Positions 43,445-53,505 of a DNA stretch of 64,000 nt are shown here, piece after piece (within the stretch, counting starts at the first letter, position 1; each line of letters begins with the position of its first letter). A program made the translations under genes and the position numbers. The stretch lies in assembly GCA_025716855.1 (NCBI GenBank), contig JAIXMQ010000011.1, positions 372,001 to 436,000 of the forward strand. The letters are read 5' to 3'. The stretch comes from Pilaira anomala (lineage: Eukaryota; Mucoromycota; Mucoromycetes; Mucorales; Mucoraceae). The notes beneath the pieces were generated by a model. The model had not been told where the DNA came from. It did no database searches and worked only from the letters and a program-made list of their open reading frames with translations.

Positions 43445-46400
43445 TCTTTATTTTTTTTTTTTTATTTCTTTGTATTTTATTTTCTTTAAAAAAAAAAAGG
43501 TTGAAAGATAAAAAGGAAAAGGAGGCACTCAATATTTGCAGAATATATATAGTTTTTTTTTTTTTTTTTATATATATATTTGGAAGAAGGTGCAAATGAT
43601 ACGGGTCCGCCTCAAAAAGGAATGCTTCGTCCTGACAATTGAGTTGAGTAGAACAATCAATTATTTATATCTCAGAAATTTTATTTTTAAACATTTTATA
43701 TTGTTTAATTCATCTCAATTGCCTTTGTATTTCTTGAAGACTATAATACTTGAGATATATCGTTAAAAACTAATTATTTCCCTATACCCAGGTTTGGTAT
43801 GTACACAGAAAGGGGACTACTCAGGAAGGAGAACTACAGAGATCGATGCAAACGTATGTAATGTATCTAATATAGGAGTATCATTGTGTAACAAAAAGAC
43901 GGGCTCGTTGTAGTCAATTGCTAAGCATATTCTGCATCACAACGAAAACGCACAGATAAGAGTGTGAATTTTACAAACAAACAAAAGAATGTCATCATGA
44001 TATTTTTTTTTTTTTTTAAAAAAAAAACAGGAGAAGAAAAAGAACGATCCTTGGCCCAATCTAATTCCTTTAAGGTAATAAAATCATAATTAATGACAGA
44101 ATTTCTGAACAATTATAAAAACAAAATAGAATTGCACAGCCTCTAGTAATAGAAAGAAGAAAGTATGTACCAAATAGGTAAAGGCTTGTAATCTTTTACA
44201 CTTTTTTTTTTTTTTTTTTTTTTTCGTTAATTACTTTTTGACTTTTTGAAGTAGTAAGCTTGATTCCATTTTTACTGTTATAAGCAAGCCTTCTAGTTAC
44301 TTTTTTTTTTTTTTTTTGCTTTACGCATATGTCTCTTTATTATTAACGTATAGAGAACACGACTAGAGAAGAGCACATAGAAAAAGCAAAAACTCGTTTT
44401 TTCAATTAGATTTAGAGGACGAGAAAGCATTTTTCTAAATAGTATGTACGGAAATGAAAGTGATGATTTTATTGAAACTTCTTCGACAAGTGGTTACCTA
44501 AGACAGCAACCCTCTAGCAAATTTCGATGATGCACGAAATATAGAATTTAAAGAAGTACACTGTTTAAAAGTATAACAGACATCATACTGTGAGAGAGGA
44601 GAAGTCATGGATACTTCCGTTATATACATCAAATTTCAAATTTCAATCTGACAGATGCAAGCTTGCTCTACAAAAGCAAGACTATCGTTAGTAATGGCAA
44701 CAATAACATCAACCAACCAGTGACTAATATTGCTCAAAAAACTTTTGTTAAAAACCACTAACATTAGTAATGTTTTTACCTTTTTTTTTTTTTTTTTTGG
44801 TGGCGCTGTTTACTACATTTCAAGCTAAAATTTCATTCCAGTAAAAAGAACAGCGCTTTTTTTTTTCCGGTAATTATTACAAATACACAATATGCGGCTG
44901 TTTTGTGCCATGTGTTGATCTAAACTTTTGCAGTAATATCCGAAACTACTTGGTAACACGAATAGTGGCTCAAATCCCCGCGCTCTGTTTAAAAAGGCAA
45001 AAAAAAAAAAGGACTTTTTACATGAAAAGTAAATTGTGAATGTGTTGTCTATTTATAATCGTGATGAATATAGATAATAGATGATTAAAATGATTGTTAG
45101 TAAGTCTATTATGCGTATACCGAAATTAAGCTATATCCATACAAAAGAAGGCGAGCTTATCCTTCTATGAGCTAATAAAATATACTGTAGTTATATACAT
45201 AATTGTAATTTTAGAATTTCAATATTTCATTTTCTAAATCACTCTATTGATGGTTCATACACTTTTCCTTGGAAACATAAATGTCTTATCGAGTTTATAA
45301 AACTGGATTAACTGAGGTAATACATATACCATATTCTTATTAAAATATTTACAGAACAGTTTACTATAACCTAGAATAGAGAGACACGGTCTTTTTTTTT
45401 TGTATAGTTTCTTTGATATTAAAAGTTCATTATATTGTTTTATTTTTGAGATACATACTTTCTCTCTCAATATAAACAAACTGAGCCAAATCTGTTTACA
45501 TGAATGTAAAAATCACTTTCGCTTTATCGCACCCACGCTTCCCTAACCTGGCAGGTAGCCCAACGCCAACATAAATTTTGAAGGGCCATGAAACAACACC
45601 GATCTTAATTTTATCCTAATACAGCAAATTCCATCACTCACCCACTTTTTTTTTTTTATATCTAAATCAATAATTTTTTCTTCAAAAAAAAAAAAAAGAG
45701 CCCATTTGAAACTATCATTGCATTATGATAGCAAATCCCCTACGCTATGCTACATGCTTACAATTAGTTTTTTATAAAGAAAAAAAAGGGGGTACTGTAG
45801 TCAAAGTTTTTTCTTATAGCGAAATTTTTTTGAGCCAATCAAATCATCGGGAAAAGGAGAAAAAGTGAATTTTTAGGTGAAAATCAGCAGGTCCCGACCT
45901 TTGGATTTTTTCAAGAGTTTTAAATGTGGATATATCTTGGGATTATAAGAATTGTAGAGCAAAGCTATTGAATGGTTTCTAATATAGAATTTGACGCTCT
46001 TTCGAATGGTGTAAGAATCAAAGTAGAGTAATTATAAAGATTAATGTTTATTTTGAGAAAGTCAAATTACGGTTTTTGTTAGGGCAAGTATATTTTTCAT
46101 ATCTAAAGTTATGAATCCAAATATATGATAAAATGCGTCTTTAAATTCTGCATCGACTGTATATCATACTGTATATTAGAATAATTGAATTAGGATGACT
46201 TCAACTTGACAAGAAAGAAAATTTTGTCCATATCTCGATTTTTTTTTCCATTTTAGGGGTAAAAAGCGGGGCGTACATAGGGGTTTGTAGTGTATATAGT
46301 CTACTTTCATAGGGTGTGTAACGTTTCACACTGCTTAAAGTCCTATGGACACCCCGTTTGTTTTTCGACCTTAAAAATAAGCGCGCCGCATATAAACTAC

Positions 46401-47414
46401 ACACACTACTTCTGTATCTACAGACACCACATATTTAAGCCCAGAAAACCTTTCATGTCAAAGTAAAGTCCTTCAATATTAACTATTTTATTATACAATA
46501 CTATATCCAAAAAATTTTAAATTTATATGGGCAGATGATTGTATATAAAGATGTATTTTTTTATATGTAAAAAATATACTTTCTCTAACAAAAACTGTTT
46601 TCCTTACATGCACTACAAATGGAGAGTGCGTGTAGCATGGTCTATATACACCTCGTTTTTCAGTCCCAGAAATCAAAATTTTGACAAAAAATACCTTCTT
46701 CTCAAAGTGAAGTCCCTCTAAATCAACTATTTTATTAAACAATATGATATACAGAAAGTGCAGAATTTGAAGGCGCATCTTTCTATATAATTTGAGTTAT
46801 ATTATTGCAAACAGAAAATATACTTGCCCTAACAAAAACTTTATTTTGTTTTCTCACAATAAACACTAATTTTACTTATTACTTAGCTATGATTTTTACA
46901 TCATTAGAAAGAGCGCAAAATTCTACATATTGTAGTAAAAGGCCAAGTTTTAAAAACTTTTTAATCTAAAGATGTATGGATATTTCTGATTTTTGAAAAA
47001 ATCCATAGGGGGGGACTAGCAAATTTTTCTAAAAAATGGAATTTTTTTCACAGCTTAAAAACCAGCACTTTTTAGAGCTCAGTTTCAAGCATAATGTCAT
47101 ATTTCATCAGAGCTTACTTCAATAAGACTTGAAAGCTAACTTTATTTTGTTATTTAAAGTAATTACTTCTGTTTTAAGGTCTTTGATTAGTTTTTTTTTA
47201 TAAAGAAAAAAGAGGTGCTGTAGCCATGGTATTTTTTGTCTAAAAAAGTAATTAAGGTCAGTAAGCACGTATCATAGCGTAGGGTCTTTGGTACAGTAAC
47301 GAAATGGTAGTTTTTAAAAAAAAAAAACTGGGGGGAAATAATAGGGTAATGCTTAATTTTTACCTGAATTAAAACTATCAAACTATATTTTATTTTTCTC
47401 AAAGAGTTGGGATT
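43445..47414. other. Gene-poor block with fold-back element C
   Basis: 43445-45700 holds no supportable gene, only T/A homopolymers (for example 44203-44224, 44301-44317, 44779-44798) and short frames without motifs. Fold-back element C occupies about 45701-47325. The stretch 47326-47414 leads into the crotonase relic. Confidence 0.6.
45701..47325. mobile_element. Fold-back element C (non-coding)
   Basis: About 1.6 kb. It starts like element A (GAAACTATCATTG, then CTACGCTATGCTAC, then GAGCCAATCAAATCATCGG). It carries a full palindrome 1 with inner stem (GTCCTATGGACACCCCG near 46340 paired to the GCGGGGCGTACATAGG region near 46267). It then has the CCATAGGGGGGGACTAGC linker and a strongly shortened right part. 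The end (GGTCAGTAAGCACGTATCATAGCGTAGGG, then ATGGTAGTTTTT) is the inverse of the left end, so TIRs are visible. No credible protein is encoded. A crotonase-type exon relic begins about 90 bp beyond its right end. Confidence 0.75.
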
Positions 47415-47498
47415 TTAATTATACATATATCTTGAACTCAAGAGAATGAAGTAAGCATGATCATTGGCAGAAAAACATAACCAATTGAAAATAACTTG

Positions 47499-47573
47499 TC
47501 TGTTACATTGAACACGCATAACGCCATCTTGAGCTAACTCGACTTCAACAGTTTCGAATTGATACTTGGACAT
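47499..47573 (-). pseudogene. Relic first exon of a crotonase-family (enoyl-CoA hydratase/isomerase) gene
   Basis: On the minus strand, an ATG at 47573 opens MSKYQFETVEVELAQDGVMR followed by VQCNRQ. This reads like the N-terminal strand pair of crotonase-fold enzymes (typically ...VxVxLNRPxxxNA). The spacing and the Asn-Arg end are closest to dienoyl-CoA isomerase (ECH1/Dci1)-like proteins. The frame then runs into non-homologous sequence, with a possible donor GTTATT after the Gln codon. No further exon can be seen before fold-back element C, which begins about 90 bp further in the reading direction, nor on its far side. I read this as a truncated gene. It could also be chance similarity, since only about 25 residues carry the signal. 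Confidence 0.45.
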
Positions 47574-48139
47574 CCTTTTTAAATATGTTATTTTATTATA
47601 AATAAGAAATTTTTTGTAAGCTTTCTCCATGTAATAGTTGTTTAATACATATATTGAATGCATGCATTGAGCGTGCAAAGACTTTGTCAGTAGTCGGATG
47701 TATGTACACATAGTGATTAAGAGTTATTTCATATTTTACCTATGGGCCATACTGAAAACAAATGAATATGATTATGTGTTTTATCACAAAAATACGCTCT
47801 TATGTTTTGAAAAAAAAAAGAAATCCGTTTTAAGCTGATGAAGTACATATACTTGAATATCATCATAGTTAGCCATAATAACAAAGATATAGTAAAAGGC
47901 GCATTAAATTCAAGAGACATAATAATATTATTATTAAGAAGTATTATATATTTAAAAAAGTATTTTATTTATTTAAAAAAAGTTTATAAAAGAAAAAAGA
48001 TACTGTTCAGTTCTCCCTTTTTCAAGAGATTAACAAGGACAACCACGCGAAGGTAAGTATCTATCTGTCCTCTTCTACCTTTTCTTTAGTTTTTTGGCCC
48101 ACTACTCGAAAAAAGAAACCAAGAAAAGGAGAGCGAAAA

Positions 48140-48375
48140 GAGAAAAAAAAACAAAGAGCCCGTGCCTGCGATAGCGTGATCATATGCGGTATCCTTGACC
48201 TCCGCGTTATTAAGCTCCCCAGCTGCGTATAACCGAAACGCGGATTAGCTTTTCTTCTAGCCAAAGGAGGCATCACACACCTACTACCAACAGGATTACT
48301 CGGGGTCATAGTCAATACGCAGCCTGTGGTACAGCATTTCTAGACTGCGCCTATCCCGCGGGGGGCAATCAAAAT
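48140..48375. other. GC-rich island of unknown nature
   Basis: About 235 bp of roughly balanced base composition inside very AT-rich DNA. On the minus strand it holds complementary segments (GCTGCGTA near 48320 with TACGCAGC near 48223; CCGCGTTT with AACGCGG) and is followed in that direction by a T-run near 48145-48155, as a pol III transcript would be. An 84-codon frame on the minus strand (MTMTPSNPVGSR..., KANPRFGYTQLGSL...) also crosses it. I recognise neither a protein family nor an RNA family; SRP, U1-U6, RNase P and 5S signatures were not found. Confidence 0.4.
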
Positions 48376-49874
48376 ACACCGTTCTATGAAGCTTTTTTTA
48401 GTGAGTAAAATGCTACTATTTTTTTCAATATGAGAATAGTGATTACTTGCCTTTGTTATTGAAGCCAGAGCTTTAGAAAAAAAAAACTGAAAGAAAGGAG
48501 AAAAAGGGCTTTTTTTTTTTTTTTTTTTCGCTTTAAATATACGATTCTCATGAAAAATTTTTTTTTCTCTAAAGCAATATGATTAATATAAACAAAAAGC
48601 CATAAGTAATCTCCGTAAAAATGACATAAGCAAGATGTGAAAAAAAAATACTTTTATATCATTTTTTTTTCCTCACAACCATATGCATTAATGCGTATCA
48701 ATATGAAAAAGATACATACATACATGAATGCGTTTTGGATTTATATTCGTTAGATGTTTACAGCTTTACTTGATTCTTTTCTTTTTTTTTCTTTAGTAAA
48801 AAAAAAACCAAGTTTTTATTTACGTTCTATCTAAAAAGGGTTAAAAAAAACGAAAAAGAAAAAAGGCAATTATGATTTTGTAAAATACCAATCAAAAAGA
48901 AATAATCATGCAATTTTCCGTATTAATCAGATTAACTAAGCTGCATCAACAAAAAACAAATTCATCTAAAATATACTGTTTGAAGCTGTTAGAATAGGTA
49001 TAAGTAATTTGAGTTAGTTCATTCAAGAACACGTGCCACTTTAAATTTGACGTGCATACATATTTGACGTAAGTATAATACTTGTGAAAGCATTTTTCTA
49101 ATTTCAGGTGTTGTATTAAATCGTGACACATGTATGTATATATTTATTTTAATAAAAATAGAAGCTTAACATTAATTCTTACTGTAGCAACGGGATCGTG
49201 TTCCGAGTGTTTATAAAAAAAAAATTATTGAATTTGTGAAGTATCGTGTAACTAAAAAAAAAAAAGCTTCCTGTTGATAAAGCAAGAACTTTTTTTTCTC
49301 CATGTTAAACATGATGTGGATTCTTTTTTTTTAAATTATATATACTCATAGGCATATTGTTGTAATGTCAAATGATATTGATACTTTGAAAGATTTTTTT
49401 TTGTGCATGTTTATAAAATAAGATACATGTATACATTTTTTTTTTGTTTCGTATCTTTCCTAAATTAGTTAATTGCGCAATTAAACAAAATGCTTTGATT
49501 ATTGTCAGGAAACATAGTAAAAAATTGGGTCTTGAAACGCAACAGGCAAAGAAAAATCAGACGAGAAAGACGAAGAGCCTGCAAATAAGACATTAGAAGA
49601 AGTACCTATTTGTGTATAAACCTGTTTTATACAATCAACTCAATCAAGCAGAACTAAGACAAAAAAAAAAAAATTATAAAAAAAGGCATCCGGAATCTAA
49701 TTAAGAAGCAATCCTTTGGCAAAATATTTGAATAAGATTTTAATACATACATGAAGACCTTTTTTTCTTTGAACTATATTCTATCAATAGCTTCTTTTTT
49801 TATTTTAAGATAACTAAATCATAACTAATTTAATCGAAAAGTATGTATCAAGATCTCAAGTATGGTCATTCTCA

Positions 49875-49905
<31 letters not shown>

Positions 49906-49907
<2 letters not shown>

Positions 49908-51382
49908 TCATCCCCTATAAGCACCCCAATAATAGACTACACACACTCCAAATTTAAGCCCTGGAAATCTTTCTTGCCAAAGTAAAGTCCTTCAATATTA
50001 ACTATTCTATTATACAATACTATATCCAGAAAATTTTAAATTTATACGGGCAGATGATTGTATGTAAAGATATGTTTTTTTATATGTAAAAAATATACTT
50101 TCTCTAACAAAAACTGTTTTCCTTACATGCACTACAAATGGAGAGTGCATGTAGCATGGTCTAGATACACCTCGTTTTTCGGTCCCAGAAATCAAAATTT
50201 TGACAAAAAATACCTTCTTGTCAAAGTAATGTCCCTTTAAATCAACTATTTCATTAAACAATATGATATACAGAAAGTGCAGAATTTGAAGGCGCATCTT
50301 TCTATATAATTTGATTTATATTATTGGAAACAGAAAATATACTTGCCCTAACAAAAACTGTAAACCGTTTTGTCACAATAACCATTAATATTTGTAATTA
50401 CTTTATTTTGATTTTTACATCATTCGAAAGAGTGCAAAATTCTGTATTTACCGTTAAAAGAACAAGCGTTAAACCCTTTTCAATGTAAAGATATATCTAC
50501 CTTTCTGATTTTTAAAAAAATCCATAGGGGGGGACTAGCAAATTTTTCTAAAAAATGGAATTTTTTTCACAGCTTAAAAAAAAAAAAAAATTAGAAATGC
50601 AGATATATCTTTGTATTTAAATGGTTTTAAAGTTTAGCTTTTTATTGATGTCTAAGGTAGAATTTGACGCTCTTTCGAATGATGTAAAAATAAAAGTAGC
50701 ATAATTATAAAGTTTAATAGTCATTACGAGAAAGCACAGCTTCTTTTAGGACATGTATATTTTTTATATACAAGATAATAAATCTAAATGCATAAAAATC
50801 TTTGTTTTTAAAATCTACAACTTTGGAATATAACATTGTTTAACAAAATACGTCTGTATCCTGATTTGGTTTTTTTCCTGTTTTTTGGACCTAAAAATTG
50901 AGATTTGGGTCCAAATTTCTTTCTTTTCAAATTAAAGTCTTTTATTTCACCTATTCTATTTTACAATATAATATACAATCGATGCAGAATTTGAAGGCGC
51001 ATCTTTCTATTGATTTAGAATTATTATTTTTTATGTAGAAAATATACTTGCCCTAACAAAAACTGTATATCGTTTTTTCACAATGCCTATAAATATTTGT
51101 TACTATTTTACTTTGATTTTTACATCATTAAAAAGAGCGTAAAGTTCTACATATATCCTTAAAGAGCTAAGCTTTAAAACCTTTTCAATACCAAGCTATA
51201 TCTACATTTCTGAATTTTGAAAAAATCCATTCGAGGGGACTGGATTATTTTTGCCTAAAAATACACTTTTTTCCCCTTTTCCGATGATTTGATTGGTTCA
51301 AAAACTAGTCAAGGTCAGTAAACACATAGCATATAGTAGGAGCTTTACTAACTACTGTAATTTAGTGGGTAGTTTCTAAAGG
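49906..51382. mobile_element. Fold-back element D (left-truncated)
   Basis: It begins right after a 29-32-nt A-run with sequence equivalent to 18325/22035 in A and B, so the left TIR and left arm of palindrome 1 are missing. The right arm of palindrome 1, the CCATAGGGGGGGACTAGC linker and the complete palindrome 2 (centre near 50885, GACCTAAAAATTGAG / GTCCAAATTTC) follow. The right TIR is intact (GGTCAGTAAACACATAGC to GGGTAGTTTCTAAAGG). It is closest to element B. Confidence 0.75.
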
Positions 51383-51930
51383 ACCGGTTTTTTTTAACAA
51401 AAAAAAAAAAAAAAAAAAAACTGGGTGATTTGGTGGTGAGAGATGTTTAATTTTTATCTGCCAAAATTAATCAACCACTCGTACGTTGGATATGTATCAA
51501 ATATATATCAGAATAATAAAGATTCAGTTTCTTGTAGTTACTTGAAAACGAAAGCCTATATTTACCAAACCATGCATTCAGACCACGGTCCATCTGTATT
51601 ATGTTGCTATTTCTAATATTCGATAAATAAATAGATAATATTATATATCCTGAGCTAACATATAATTAAAGCTTATACGATGTAAACATTTCATCGGAAG
51701 TGTTCGATACTTTACAAAATCGCCGTAAACGTATTTCACATGATTTTCATTTATTGACTTTATCACACGCCACACAAACAGGTTTATTTGATTAAATCAT
51801 AAATAAATCTTCCTTTTTTATCTTTTTCTGTTAGACAGTGAACTATTTGCTTGTTATAAATTACTATTTTACCACTGGTAACATGTATTTTGCTGTTCAT
51901 TTCTTGACACAATCTCTTGCCTGAATAAGT
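51383..51930. repeat. Flank repeat F, copy next to element D
   Basis: Nearly identical to 23556-24150 (CTGGGTGATTTGGTGGTGAG, AATCAACCACTCGTACGTTG, ACCACGGTCCATCTGTATTA and onwards). A diverged, rearranged relative is at 14440-14810. It lies 260 bp upstream of the PEX11-like start codon. Confidence 0.75.
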
Positions 51931-52191
51931 ATGTGTTTAAACAAGAGATTAAAATGGTACTGGAAGGAAAGGTTCATGTTTTGAAATGGAAAGAGACAAC
52001 CAAAAATAAAGATAAAGATATCTAATAAATCTCAATACCAAATATTCTTTTCTGTAAAGATCACATGTAGACAAAAATAAGGACTGTCTTATACATAGAC
52101 TCAGTCGTAACATCGTACGTACTGGGTACAAAAAAAGTATGGTACGCTTATCTTTCTCCCCTTTTTCTTTTCTATTTTTCTAAAAATAAAA

Positions 52192-53131
52192 ATGTCTGAA
52201 AAGAAACGTCAACAACAAGAAGTAGTGAATCCTTTAGCTATTGCAAAACTTTTGGGCCCCTCTAACCCAAAGTTGGATCATTTAATTCGATTCTTGAACT
52301 CTGTTCGTGGTACAGATAAAGTTTTGATGGTAGAGTAAAAAAGAGATACAAAAAAAAAAAAGATGAAGTAAAAACATATTCATTTTTTTTTATACAATAG
52401 TTTATCCAATATTGGTCAAAAATCATCATCTGGTTTCTTCAACGTCGTTCACCCGCTGGTGTAGCTATTTCATTAGTTAAACGTATCCAAAACTTTTCAG
52501 GACCTGTAAGTGATTTCCGTATCTTATTACGTTACTACGGTTTATTACCTATGGTACAATATATGAATTATCTCGAATACAATCAACCTCCCAGTAAAAT
52601 CGCCTTGACGATCGAACGTCTTCAGAACTGGGCTAATGTTATTTATTATCCCTTGGAACATATTTATTGGTTGGGAGCTCATCAAGTAATTCCTATCAGT
52701 GAAGAAAAGACAAATAAGATTGGTATGTGGAGTTGTCGTTTCTGGGCTTCTTATGTTATTTTAGAATACGGTCGATTAGTAGAACAATATAGAAACTTAA
52801 AAAAGAGAGAAACCAGATTATTGAAACGTATTAAGGCTGGAGATATTGAACAACATGAAGATCCTGAAGCTGAAATGGCATCAATTAAGGCTGAAAGATC
52901 AAGTATGATTGTTAATACTTGTATTAATACTGGGTATGTGTTTTATATATTATAGAGTGTATATATGTAATTACTAATATATATTCATATTTTTTTTTAA
53001 ACCTCAGTTATTTACCTTTGACTATTCATTGGTCACTTGAAAAATCAAGCTTCCCTGATGTATTAGTTGGTGTCTTTGGTGGTTTTGCTTCCGTATTCCA
53101 AATTTATGCTGCTTGGAACGCAGTTGCTTAA
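52192..53131 (+). CDS. Peroxisomal membrane biogenesis protein PEX11-like
   Basis: PEX11 proteins sit in the peroxisomal membrane, drive elongation and division of peroxisomes and affect medium-chain fatty-acid metabolism. Three exons (52192-52329, 52401-52933, 53008-53131) give 795 nt or 264 aa. Family traits are the N-terminal amphipathic region (NPKLDHLIRFLNSVRGTDKVLM), KIIIWFLQRRSP, the conserved core DFRILLRYYGLLPMV, ERLQNWANVIYYPLEHIYWLGAH, and the C-terminal hydrophobic segment (DVLVGVFGGFASVFQIYAAW). The central charged stretch (LKKRETRLLKRIKAGDIEQHEDPEAE) probably faces the cytosol. The core resembles the PEX11C/PEX11-gamma branch rather than yeast Pex11, but I am unsure of the subgroup. 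It lies 374 bp upstream of the PPR gene in the same direction. Confidence 0.88.
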
Positions 53132-53505
53132 AATAAAATAAACAATTGTAATTTAAACCTGTCTTTTTTTTTTTTCTTTGAAAATAAATAAAAATAATGC
53201 CCTGTTTGTCGTGCTCAATTGTTATTTGGTGTGACATCATTGAAGGGGATTTTGAATGGTAATAAAAACACGGAGGAAAAAAACGACTGATTTTTCCAAG
53301 GCCTGGCTTCTAACTTACAGGAAAAAAGAAAAAAAATTAACCTGAAAATTCAACAGGCCTTAACCCCCTTCCTGTTTATTTGACAGATCTTTTTTTAAAA
53401 AAAATTGAAAAATTTACGTGTTTACTTTTTTCAGTTACAAAGATAAAAAAAAAAGGAAATAAACAACGGAAAAATTAAATAAAAATCAACAGTATAGGTT
53501 AATAG
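53132..53505. promoter_or_regulatory. Spacer PEX11 / PPR, presumed PPR promoter
   Basis: 374 bp containing the PEX11 3' end and the probable promoter and leader of the PPR gene. The direct pair CAAGGCCTGG (53298) and CAGGCCTTAA (53354) shares a GGCCT core. No gene is visible. Confidence 0.45.

Larger units (their letters stand above)
47574..52191. other. Gene-free block 2: GC-rich island, fold-back element D and flank repeat
   Basis: No intact gene is supported. It contains a GC-rich island (about 48140-48375), an A-run of about 32 (49877-49905), fold-back element D (about 49906-51382) and flank repeat F (about 51383-51930). The last 250 bp before the PEX11 start are pyrimidine-rich and probably promoter. 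48400-49870 is ordinary AT-rich DNA. Confidence 0.65.

Noticed and set aside
46491..46778. A 95-codon minus-strand frame in elements C and D (MRLQILHFLYIILF...)
   Set aside because: It overlaps the other frame in the same palindrome arm, is interrupted in copies A and B and has no motif.
48061..48315. lacZ-alpha or cloning-vector contamination suggested by a protein frame beginning MTMTPS
   Set aside because: Apart from the first residues there is no match to lacZ-alpha or a polylinker that I can recognise. It is kept only as an unexplained GC-rich island.
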